From: Chloroflexota bacterium
Lineage (GTDB): Bacteria; Chloroflexota; Dormibacteria; Dormibacterales; Dormibacteraceae
NCBI GenBank assembly: GCA_003446775.1
Contig: DMCH01000109.1
Span: 13,788-24,725 of the forward strand
DNA: 10,938 bases
Direction of reading: 5' to 3'
The notes below the pieces were generated by a model that was given only the letters and a program-made list of their open reading frames with translations, had not been told where the DNA came from and did not search any database. Within the stretch, counting starts at the first letter, position 1. Each line of letters begins with the position of its first letter. A program made the position numbers and the translations under genes. Of the stretch, positions 1 to 6,310 are shown in pieces.

Positions 1-741
1 TTCGGCACCGTCCTCGGCCCGGCGCTCAAGCAGGCGGCGGCGGTGCTGGTGCCGTCGGAGACCACGCGCCGCGACCTGCTGTCGGCCTACCCGGTGCCGG
101 GATTGGACGAGCGGGTGACCGTGGTCTCGGAGGGACTGAGTGGGCCCGCTACTGCGGGCCCATTACCTGAAGGGATCGAGCCGGGGTTCATCCTGGCCGT
201 CGGCACCGTCGAGCCGCGCAAGAACTATGTGCGGCTGCTGGATGCCTACCGCACGCTCCGCAGTCGGCGGGGCGCGCTCCCAATCATCATCGGAAGCCGA
301 GTGGGCGTACCCCAGCTCGTGATCGCGGGCCGTCCGGGCTGGGCGTATGGCGACACGCTGCTGAGGATCCAGGCCGAGCCTGGCGTTCGCTATCTCGGCC
401 ATGTTGACGAGCCGACTCTGGCGTCGCTGTACGAATCCGCATCAGTGCTCGCGTACCCGAGCCTTTACGAGGGCTTCGGGCTGCCGCTGCTGGAGGCGAT
501 GGCCCGCGGCGTGCCTGCTGTGATCGGTAAAGCCGGCGCGCTGCCCGAGCTGGCCGGCGGTGCCGCGATCGAGGTCGATCCGGAGGACGTCGATGCCATC
601 GCCGCCGGGCTCGAAAAGCTCCTCTTGGACGAAGGCTTGAGAAGCAAGCTGGGCGCGGCGGGTAAACGGCGTGCCGCCGGCTTCACCTGGGAACGGGCCG
701 CCGCCTCGACCCTCGACATCCTGCGCCGGATCGGCGCGTAG
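1..741 (+). CDS. Family-4 glycosyltransferase, 3' part (partial at window edge)
   Basis: The frame is open from base 1 to TAG at 739-741, giving 246 visible residues; the start lies upstream. The GTG at 43 is internal, because in-frame residues before it (GPALKQAAAVLVPSE) already fit the family. What is seen is the end of the acceptor domain and the whole nucleotide-sugar-binding domain of a GT-B enzyme: a GTVEPRKN motif at visible residues 69-76 and the EX7E motif at E157/E165 within EGFGLPLLEAMARGVP, typical of GT4 retaining enzymes. GT4 enzymes transfer a sugar from an NDP-sugar to a lipid-linked or glycan acceptor at the cytoplasmic membrane face. Donor and acceptor cannot be told. The next gene starts 10 bases downstream on the same strand, so they are probably co-transcribed, which points to a glycan or polysaccharide locus. 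Confidence 0.93.
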   Translation, partial: FGTVLGPALKQAAAVLVPSETTRRDLLSAYPVPGLDERVTVVSEGLSGPATAGPLPEGIEPGFILAVGTVEPRKNYVRLLDAYRTLRSRRGALPIIIGSRVGVPQLVIAGRPGWAYGDTLLRIQAEPGVRYLGHVDEPTLASLYESASVLAYPSLYEGFGLPLLEAMARGVPAVIGKAGALPELAGGAAIEVDPEDVDAIAAGLEKLLLDEGLRSKLGAAGKRRAAGFTWERAAASTLDILRRIGA

Positions 742-751
742 GATCAACCAG

Positions 752-2386
752 ATGCCAAGTCGAGTGCTGGTGCAGGCCCTCACGACCAGCGGCGCCCGCG
801 ACTACCTGCAGATGGTCCGCCCGCTGCTGCGCTCACTCGAGCTCACACACCATTTCGAGCTCGAGGTGGTCACGGATCCGGCGGCCCTGTCGTTCACCCG
901 CGCCAGGGTGATCCTGGCGGCTTCCGACCAGGATCTCGCACCGAGCCAAACAGAAGAGCTCACCGGCTTTGTCAGGAGGGGCGGCGGCGTGGTGCTGCTG
1001 GGTGGAACGCTGGCCGCGTGGAGCAGGCATGGCGCACTTGGCGAGCTGGCGGGTTGGGCCGCCACCGGTCCTGGTCCGATGACCGAGCTGGTGCTTGGAG
1101 TCGAGCCTTTGCATCCGATCACGGCGACGCTCGGACCAGAGCTGAGGCTCACCGACGAGCTCTACCTGTCCGAAGGCCCGCCGGCAGATGCGTCGGTCCT
1201 GGCGCGCACGAAGTGGCAGTTCACGGATCAGGTCGTCGCCTACGAGCGTGAGCTCGGTGACGGCAGGTTCATCAATCTCGGGCTGGGGAACTCGGCATCG
1301 ACCTACGAACACGTGTCGTTTCAGAAGCTCGTGCACCGCTCCATTCTGTTTGCGGCAGGGCAAAGGCCGCCGGCTCCCGTCGGCGTGGGGTTGGTCGGCT
1401 ATGGGGCGATTGCGCGCGATCACGCAGCATCGATCTCACAAGTCGCGGGACTCCGGCTCAGCGGGGTTTGCGACATCTCGGACGAGAGAAGGGCGCAGGC
1501 GTCGCGCGAATGGGGTGTGCCAACCCACGCGACCATGGGCGTGATGCTGGACGACCCGGCGGTCGGCCTGGTGGTCGTCGGCACGCCCCCGGTAGCTCAT
1601 GCCGACGCAGTGCTGGCGGCGCTGGCCGCCGGCAAGGACGTCGTGTGCGAGAAGCCTTTCGCGCTGCGTGTCGACGAGGTCGACCGGATGATCGACGAGG
1701 CAACCTCCCGCGATCGCGTGCTGACGGTATACCAGAGCCGGCGTTGGGATCCGGATTACCTAGCGCTTCGCGAGGTTGTCCGCTCAGGCGGCATCGGCGA
1801 GCTCTTTTACATGGAGTCGTTCATCGGCGGCTATTCGCACCCCTGCGACTTCTGGCACAGCCATGAGCCCATCTCCGGCGGCATGATCTACGACTGGGGC
1901 TCGCACTACTTCGACTGGATCCTGCAGCTGTTCCCGGATTCGGTGAGGACGGTTTCAGCTCACGCGCACAAGCGTGTGTGGCATGACGTCACCAACTCGG
2001 ACCAGGTGCGCGTCGACCTCACGTTCGCGAACGGAGCCCAGGCGAGCTTCCTGCAATCCGACATCGCGGGGGCCATGAAACCCAAGTGGTACCTGCTCGG
2101 CACGCGAGGCGCGGTGGTGGGGGAGTGGCGGGATGAGCCTGTGCCCGCGGACTTCCCCGCGCGGGTCAAGGTCCTCCGGCCGGCTGATGGCGCGCGCCCG
2201 AACGAGGAGATCCTCGGACTGCCGGCTCGAGACGAACACGGCTTCTATCGCAACCTAGCCGACCACCTGGCCTGGGACGAGGCGCTGGCGGTGACCGCAG
2301 CCGAGGCCCGGCGCACCGTTGCCGTCATGGAGGCGGCCACGACCTCGATCGGCCGAGGCGGCGCTCAGCTCGAGGTGGACATATAA
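752..2386 (+). CDS. ThuA-like domain fused to a Gfo/Idh/MocA oxidoreductase
   Basis: 544 residues, with two domains. Residues about 1-204 match the ThuA-like (trehalose-utilization, GATase1-like fold) pattern: a hydrophobic first strand, a FVRRGGGVVLLGG segment (73-85), HPIT (121-124), LTDELY (133-138) and a C-terminal GRFINLGLGN-type stretch. Residues about 210-544 are a Gfo/Idh/MocA NAD(P)-dependent oxidoreductase: dinucleotide loop LVGYGAIA (214-221), the EKP motif (300-302), and Asp381-x3-His385 in DWGSHYFDW, the catalytic pair typical of sugar-oxidising members. The start is ATG 752: AGGA at 740-743 overlaps the previous stop and sits 8 bases upstream. The frame stays open to an ATG at 671, but that extension is low-complexity sequence inside the glycosyltransferase gene and fits no family. 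The likely role is oxidation or reduction of a sugar or cyclitol hydroxyl; the substrate is unknown. The ThuA part may bind or process the same sugar (inference). Confidence 0.9.
   Translation: MPSRVLVQALTTSGARDYLQMVRPLLRSLELTHHFELEVVTDPAALSFTRARVILAASDQDLAPSQTEELTGFVRRGGGVVLLGGTLAAWSRHGALGELAGWAATGPGPMTELVLGVEPLHPITATLGPELRLTDELYLSEGPPADASVLARTKWQFTDQVVAYERELGDGRFINLGLGNSASTYEHVSFQKLVHRSILFAAGQRPPAPVGVGLVGYGAIARDHAASISQVAGLRLSGVCDISDERRAQASREWGVPTHATMGVMLDDPAVGLVVVGTPPVAHADAVLAALAAGKDVVCEKPFALRVDEVDRMIDEATSRDRVLTVYQSRRWDPDYLALREVVRSGGIGELFYMESFIGGYSHPCDFWHSHEPISGGMIYDWGSHYFDWILQLFPDSVRTVSAHAHKRVWHDVTNSDQVRVDLTFANGAQASFLQSDIAGAMKPKWYLLGTRGAVVGEWRDEPVPADFPARVKVLRPADGARPNEEILGLPARDEHGFYRNLADHLAWDEALAVTAAEARRTVAVMEAATTSIGRGGAQLEVDI
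2372..2385 (+). promoter_or_regulatory. Shine-Dalgarno and ATA start supporting an upstream start for the second oxidoreductase
   Basis: GAGGTGG at 2372-2378 is a good Shine-Dalgarno. Counting from GAGG, it is 7 bases before ATA at 2383-2385. That ATA overlaps the TAA stop (2384-2386) of the preceding gene. If base 2385 were G instead of A, the bases would read ATGA, the common 4-base start/stop overlap, without affecting termination of the upstream gene. No ATG, GTG or TTG lies in this frame between the upstream in-frame stop (2185-2187) and GTG 2479. Confidence 0.6.
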
Positions 2387-3291
2387 CAGAGCGCATCGGA
2401 TGGGGGATCCTGGGCGCGGCGCGGATCGCGGACAGCTCCGTCATCCCGGGCATCGCGGCTTCGCGCAACGGGTGGCTGGTGTCGATCGCGAGCCGGGACC
2501 AGGATCGCGCGCGCGAGCTCGGCGCCAAGCATTCTTTCGCCCGGGTCGCCGAATCGTATGACGCAATCCTCGAAGACCGCGAGGTGGATGCCGTCTACAT
2601 CCCGCTGGTGAACACGCTGCACCGCGAGTGGACCCTGCGCGCACTGGCGGCCGGCAAGCACGTGCTGTGCGAGAAACCACTCGCCATGAATGCCGCGGAG
2701 GCTGAGGAGATGGCGAACGCGGCGCAGCACGAAGGTCTGCATCTGATGGAGGCATTCATGTACCGCTTCCATCCGCGTATCCGCGCGTTCGTCGAGGACG
2801 TTCACGATCCCCTCTATGTAGAGGCACGATTCGGATTTGGGCTCACTCGACCGTTGGACTACCGCCTGCAGTCGTCGCTGGGCGGCGGGGCGTTGCTCGA
2901 CGTCGGCTGCTATACCGTCAGCGCCGCGCGCTGGATCCTGGGCGAGCCGGACGAGGTGTTCGCGAAGTTCAGGCGCGACGCGTCGAGCGAGGACGCGGTC
3001 GACATGACCGTGACCGCGCTGCTGCATTTTCCAGCCGGTGCGACGGCCTCCGTCTGGGCGAGCTTCGAGTCGCCGGAGGAGCAGGGACTGATGGTCGTGG
3101 AGCGCGAGCGCGCGCAGCATCTCGAGCTGCCGTTTAGCTCACGCGACTCTGACAACTCATACCAGCTCATGGTTGAATCGTTCGCTGCCAGCGTCTTCGA
3201 GGACCGGCCGGTGGAGATTCCTCCCAGCGAGTCGGTCGCGAACATGAAAGTTCTCGACCAGATTCGCGAAGCCGCGAAGGGCAGCCCTTAG
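2383..3291 (+). CDS. Gfo/Idh/MocA oxidoreductase, dihydrodiol/D-xylose dehydrogenase-like; apparent ATA start
   Basis: From ATA 2383 it encodes 302 residues, a normal length for this subgroup. Residues 5-16 (IGWGILGAARIA) are the classic first strand and dinucleotide loop. CEKPLAM (96-102) holds the EKP motif. GGGALLDVGCYTV (167-179) holds Asp173-x3-Tyr177, matching the Asp/Tyr pair of dimeric dihydrodiol dehydrogenases and related D-xylose dehydrogenases rather than the Asp/His pair of the upstream gene. The first conventional start, GTG 2479 (residue 33), would remove the whole cofactor loop, so I reject it. The N-terminal sequence as read would be (M)TERIGWGILG. It is either initiated at ATA, damaged by a start-codon mutation, or affected by a sequence error. 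The gene is coupled to the upstream oxidoreductase. Its stop overlaps that of the convergent acetyltransferase gene by 4 bases. Confidence 0.88.
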   Translation: MTERIGWGILGAARIADSSVIPGIAASRNGWLVSIASRDQDRARELGAKHSFARVAESYDAILEDREVDAVYIPLVNTLHREWTLRALAAGKHVLCEKPLAMNAAEAEEMANAAQHEGLHLMEAFMYRFHPRIRAFVEDVHDPLYVEARFGFGLTRPLDYRLQSSLGGGALLDVGCYTVSAARWILGEPDEVFAKFRRDASSEDAVDMTVTALLHFPAGATASVWASFESPEEQGLMVVERERAQHLELPFSSRDSDNSYQLMVESFAASVFEDRPVEIPPSESVANMKVLDQIREAAKGSP

Positions 3292-3791
3292 TCCTGGTCG
3301 AACGCCGGATTGGCCAGAACCACCGAGGTCTCGACCTGCCGGTCTGGGATCGTCCAATAGGTCTTGAGCAGGGCGGTTTTGCGATCGGGCGTAACCAGCT
3401 CGAAGCCATTTCGGAGGTAGAAACGGATCGCCCAGTCGGCGGCGGCCCAGGTGCCGACCAGCATCCGCCGTGCGGTCAGGCCGCGCAGATGGAGGAGGAG
3501 CGCACCGCCCACCCCGCGCCGCTGCGTACCGGGTCGGACGTACGCATGGCGGATGAGATCAACATCGCGCACGGGCTGGATCCCCATCACGCCGATCAGC
3601 GTTCCGTTCGCCTCGTAGCCCCAGAACGCGACCCCTGCGGCGATCTCACCGTCGAGCTCGTGCGAATCCATATACGGATCGTGCCATCGATCCGCCGGGA
3701 TCACGCCGCGATAGGCCTCGGCGGCGGCGTTTACGATGGCGAGAATGACGGTGCGTTCGTCATCACGGCAGAGCCGGATGCCGCTGATCAC
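3288..3791 (-). CDS. GNAT family N-acetyltransferase
   Basis: 167 residues with one GNAT domain covering nearly the full length. Motif A is clear: HAYVRPGTQRRGVGGALLL (82-100), with the QRRGVG pyrophosphate-binding loop for acetyl-CoA at 90-95, followed by a motif-B-like WAIRFYLRNGFE (120-131). It should transfer an acetyl group from acetyl-CoA to an amine; the substrate cannot be predicted. The start is GTG at 3791; an AGG-containing stretch lies about 7 bases upstream. It is the last gene of the minus-strand unit, 6 bases after the other acetyltransferase. Its TAA (TTA at 3288-3290) overlaps the TAG of the convergent oxidoreductase gene. The two acetyltransferases in this operon are not close copies: the lengths, N-termini and C-termini differ. 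Confidence 0.9.
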   Translation of the reverse strand: MISGIRLCRDDERTVILAIVNAAAEAYRGVIPADRWHDPYMDSHELDGEIAAGVAFWGYEANGTLIGVMGIQPVRDVDLIRHAYVRPGTQRRGVGGALLLHLRGLTARRMLVGTWAAADWAIRFYLRNGFELVTPDRKTALLKTYWTIPDRQVETSVVLANPAFDQD

Positions 3792-3797
3792 GCCAAC

Positions 3798-4313
3798 CTA
3801 TACGCCGGCAGGCAACTCCGACCCGTGTTGCGCTCTGAGCGGAATGTCAGCCTCTAGATAACCTGCCTCGAAACGGATTTTGGTCTTCGGTGAAAGGCCG
3901 AGCACCAGCGACTGCGCGCGGCGGTTGTCTCCGAGCATGGTCGCGTGAAAGCTCGTGATGCCACGAGCTCGCGCGATGTGCGCAAGGCGCCGCAGCAGAA
4001 GAGCGCCCACGCCGCGGCCCTGCCAGTCGTCGGCGACCACGACCGCGATGTCATGCGTGGCGCCCACCGTGCCATATCGCGCGACGCCCACGATGCCACG
4101 CTCACCGAGTGCGATGAGCGCTTCGCGATTGCAGTGGTCGATATCTACAAGCCTTTCGACTAGTGCATTCGAGGGTGCCTTGATCGGGGATAGAAACCGG
4201 CGATAGACCGACTCACTAGAGAGTCGCCAGAAGAATCGGCGTAAGAGGTTGGCGTCGTTGGGCTCGAGGAGGCGGAGCCACAGGCGGCGGCCGCCGAGCA
4301 CGGTGCTTGTCAT
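3798..4313 (-). CDS. GNAT family N-acetyltransferase, resembling protein-acetyltransferase (Pat) GNAT domains
   Basis: 171 residues from ATG 4313. The frame extends upstream to 4433, but that 40-residue extension (rich in Arg and His) overlaps the thioesterase gene and fits no family. ATG 4313 forms an ATGA overlap with the thioesterase TGA (4310-4312), indicating translational coupling. The N-terminal half (LWLRLLEPNDANLLRRFF, then LSSESVYRRFLSP) has the look of the stand-alone GNAT domain found in bacterial lysine acetyltransferases of the Pat type. Motif A is VVVADDWQGRGVGALLLRRL (91-110) with QGRGVG at 98-103. No acyl-CoA-synthetase-like or cyclic-nucleotide domain is attached. It may acetylate a protein, possibly a neighbouring operon product, or a small amine; the first is inference from family resemblance only. 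Confidence 0.88.
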   Translation of the reverse strand: MTSTVLGGRRLWLRLLEPNDANLLRRFFWRLSSESVYRRFLSPIKAPSNALVERLVDIDHCNREALIALGERGIVGVARYGTVGATHDIAVVVADDWQGRGVGALLLRRLAHIARARGITSFHATMLGDNRRAQSLVLGLSPKTKIRFEAGYLEADIPLRAQHGSELPAGV

Positions 4314-4816
4314 CGCTTGAACACCAGGCACGTGGTGGTGCCGTGTGCCAGCAACTTGCCAGTCCGCTCGGCGATTAGGCGACCTTCGGCGGTCGCGATC
4401 TTGCCTCCGCGATGGATGACGGTGCCCTCGCATCGCACCGGCCCGGTATCGAGAGTGATCGGCCGCACGAAGTTGACCTTGACCTCGAGGGTCGTATACG
4501 CCTCGCCGACCGCCATGGTCGTGTGGACTGCACAGCCCATCGCGGAGTCGAGGATCGTCGTCGCAAATCCGCCGTGCACGACTCCGATCGGGTTGAACAG
4601 GTGCTCGCCGGCCTCGCCCACGAACGTGGCCTTGCCCTCCTCGGCGGTGCCGCCGGTGAAACCTATCGTCACGGTGATCGGCGGCGCCGGGAGCTTGCCG
4701 TCGAAAATCGCCCGGATGAACTCGAGACCACTCAAGTCAGCGCCTCGGGTCAGCGCATCCATTGGGTCTTCCCATGTGATCGTCCGGGTTCGAGCCTTGG
4801 TTTCCACCTTCTTCAT
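4310..4816 (-). CDS. PaaI-type hotdog-fold acyl-CoA thioesterase
   Basis: 168 residues from ATG 4816 (MKKVETKART). The frame stays open to 4990, but the extra N-terminus is antisense-like sequence inside the pump gene. AGGCGG lies a suitable distance upstream. The hotdog signature is NPIGVVHGGFATTILDSAMG (75-94), with His81-Gly-Gly and Asp90 in the positions used by PaaI/4-hydroxybenzoyl-CoA thioesterase-type enzymes, followed by TLEVKVNFVRPI (109-120). The reaction is hydrolysis of an acyl- or aryl-CoA to free acid and CoA in the cytoplasm. The first 35 residues (WEDP...LSGLEF) are a lead-in common in this subgroup. The gene begins 4 bases after the pump stop and overlaps the next acetyltransferase by 4 bases, so it is firmly in the operon. 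An aromatic substrate would fit an HxlR-controlled locus but is not shown. Confidence 0.92.
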   Translation of the reverse strand: MKKVETKARTRTITWEDPMDALTRGADLSGLEFIRAIFDGKLPAPPITVTIGFTGGTAEEGKATFVGEAGEHLFNPIGVVHGGFATTILDSAMGCAVHTTMAVGEAYTTLEVKVNFVRPITLDTGPVRCEGTVIHRGGKIATAEGRLIAERTGKLLAHGTTTCLVFKR

Positions 4817-4820
4817 CGAA

Positions 4821-6218
4821 TCACACCGCCTGTTCGAGCTCGATCGAGCGAGCCTGAACGGGCGCTGCGCGGAGGCGCCCGATGGCGACGGCAGCGATCG
4901 CGCTTGCGAACGCCAAGCCCGCCATGACCTCCCAGCCGGCTCGGAACGATCCGAGAATCTCAGCTTCGCGAGGGGTTCCCAGCACAGCAATCAGAACGGC
5001 CACACCCAGCGCGATGCCGAACTGGCGCGTCATGCCGTAGATGGCGCTGCCGGTGGCGAAGCGCGCCGGTGGGAGCGACGCCGCCACGGCGCTCGCGAGC
5101 GTCGGGATCACGAACCCGACTCCGGCGCCTCCGAGCAACATTCCCGGCAGGACGTCGGTCGCGTAATGCTGCTCGAGCCCGACGTGGGTGAGCCACCACA
5201 CGCCGCCGCTCGCGAACAGCAGCGCGCCGATGGCTGCGATCGCACGCTGGCCGTAGCGGCTCGCCAGGATGCTTCCAGGCACCGCAAAGGCCGCGGCCAT
5301 GAGCGGCCCGGGTGAGATCTGGAGCCCGGCGGTGAGGATGTCTTCGTGCCAGACACGGGTCAGGAAGAGGACGTTCGACAGGAGCATCGCGCCGAAGGCG
5401 GCGAAGAAAAGCGTGCTCGCGATGTTCGCCGCGCTGAAGCCACGGGAGCGAAACAGCCCGAGCTCGAGAACTGGCGCGCCGTGGCTCAGGGATTGGTACA
5501 GGAAGGCGGCTGTCAACACAGCGGAAGCCACCAACAGGCCCAGGACGCGGAAGCTGGTCCAGCCCCACGACTGACCCTGCACGATCGCGAGCATCAAGGC
5601 GCTCGATGCAAGCACGAGCAGTGCCGCGCCGGCGAGGTCGGGGAAGCGCTTGCCTTCAGGATCGCGCGACTCAGCCAGGATGCGTGCGGCAAGAACAGCA
5701 GTGACCAACCCGATGGGGAGGTTGACCAGGAAGACCCACCGCCAGCTTGCCTGCACAAGGAGGCCGCCGACCGGCGGTCCGGCCGCCGCGGCGACCGCGC
5801 CGGTCGCCGACCATACCGCGACGGCGAGCGCGCGCTGGTGGGCCGGAAACTCGGCGAGCAGCAGCGCCAGCGACGTGGGCATGAGGATCGCGCCACCCGC
5901 GGCCTGGAGGATTCGGGCTCCGATCAGCCAGCCCGGGCCGGGCGCGGCGGCGCACAGGGCGGACGCGCCGACGAACGTGATCAGGCCGCCCATGAACAAT
6001 CTCTTGCGGCCGAGGAGGTCGGCCAGGCGGCCGGCCGGGACGAGGAGCGCCGCCATGACGATCGCGTATGCGCTGAGTACCCACGAGAGGGTCGCGTCGC
6101 TGGTGCCCGCGAAGTCGTGCTTGATGCTCGGGAAGGCGATGTTGACGATGAAGAGGTCCAGGCTGGCCACTAACGTGGCCACGGAAACGATCACGAGGAC
6201 GCGATATCGGTGTGGCAC
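4821..6218 (-). CDS. MFS drug-efflux transporter, DHA2 (EmrB/QacA) type, 14 membrane segments
   Basis: 465 residues; I count about 14 hydrophobic segments, matching the DHA2 drug:proton antiporter family. Motifs seen: LDLFIVNIAFPSI (20-32, motif D1), GRLADLLGRKRLF (63-75, motif A between segments 2 and 3), IGARILQAAGGAI (99-111, motif B with Arg102), and the motif-C-like GPPVGGLL (147-154) followed by WRWVFLVNLPIG (159-170), diagnostic of the EmrB/QacA branch. It should export a lipophilic or charged toxic compound in exchange for protons across the cytoplasmic membrane. The start is GTG 6218, with a strong Shine-Dalgarno GAGGGAGG (6232-6225 on this strand) 6 bases before it. It is the first gene of a four-gene unit. 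An HxlR-type regulator gene is divergent, the usual arrangement for regulator-controlled efflux pumps. Confidence 0.94.
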   Translation of the reverse strand: MPHRYRVLVIVSVATLVASLDLFIVNIAFPSIKHDFAGTSDATLSWVLSAYAIVMAALLVPAGRLADLLGRKRLFMGGLITFVGASALCAAAPGPGWLIGARILQAAGGAILMPTSLALLLAEFPAHQRALAVAVWSATGAVAAAAGPPVGGLLVQASWRWVFLVNLPIGLVTAVLAARILAESRDPEGKRFPDLAGAALLVLASSALMLAIVQGQSWGWTSFRVLGLLVASAVLTAAFLYQSLSHGAPVLELGLFRSRGFSAANIASTLFFAAFGAMLLSNVLFLTRVWHEDILTAGLQISPGPLMAAAFAVPGSILASRYGQRAIAAIGALLFASGGVWWLTHVGLEQHYATDVLPGMLLGGAGVGFVIPTLASAVAASLPPARFATGSAIYGMTRQFGIALGVAVLIAVLGTPREAEILGSFRAGWEVMAGLAFASAIAAVAIGRLRAAPVQARSIELEQAV

Positions 6219-6224
6219 GGGGCG

Positions 6225-6232
6225 CCTCCCTC
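6225..6232 (-). promoter_or_regulatory. Strong Shine-Dalgarno of the efflux pump gene
   Basis: GAGGGAGG on the minus strand lies 6 bases before the GTG start at 6218. It supports that start over any internal codon. Confidence 0.75.
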
Positions 6233-6241
6233 AGCTGGTCA

Positions 6242-6256
6242 GTAGCTTGACGCTAC
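6242..6256. promoter_or_regulatory. Inverted repeat, candidate HxlR operator
   Basis: GTAGC-TTGAC-GCTAC is a perfect 5-base inverted repeat with a 5-base spacer in the divergent intergenic region. It covers the predicted transcription start of the pump operon (about 6252), a natural repressor position. A second, shorter repeat, TTGC-N5-GCAA, lies at 6275-6287; the centres are 32 bases apart, close to three helical turns. HxlR proteins bind inverted repeats as dimers; use of these sites is inference. Confidence 0.4.
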
Positions 6257-6258
6257 GC

Positions 6259-6287
6259 ACCCTAACACAAGGAGTTGCGTGATGCAA
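6259..6287 (-). promoter_or_regulatory. Candidate promoter of the pump operon
   Basis: On the minus strand TTGCAT (6287-6282) and TAGGGT (6264-6259) are separated by 17 bases. Both are partial matches to sigma-70-type boxes. Transcription would start near 6252, giving a short leader that includes the strong Shine-Dalgarno. It overlaps the candidate promoter of the divergent regulator. Confidence 0.4.
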
Positions 6288-6303
6288 TTCTATGGGTTAT
6301 GCT
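6275..6303 (+). promoter_or_regulatory. Candidate promoter of the HxlR gene, giving a leaderless transcript
   Basis: TTGCGT (6275-6280), a 17-base spacer and TATGCT (6298-6303) form a plausible promoter. Seven bases after the -10 box comes ATG 6311, so transcription would start at or one base before the start codon. No Shine-Dalgarno lies at the right distance from ATG 6311, which agrees with leaderless translation. Confidence 0.4.
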
Positions 6304-6310
6304 CGATTCC

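Noticed and set aside
671..751. N-terminal extension of the ThuA fusion protein from ATG 671.
   Set aside because: It overlaps the glycosyltransferase end, is Pro/Ser-rich, and ATG 752 has AGGA 8 bases upstream and begins directly at the first strand of the domain.
2365..3120. A 251-residue open frame on the minus strand opposite the second oxidoreductase.
   Set aside because: It has no recognisable domain, and the plus strand carries an unmistakable Gfo/Idh/MocA protein.
4317..6282. Long open frames on the plus strand opposite the thioesterase and pump genes (for example 4317-5315 and 5346-6173).
   Set aside because: They translate to Arg/Gly/Ala-rich, motif-free sequence and lie antisense to genes with clear family motifs; this is usual in high-GC DNA.
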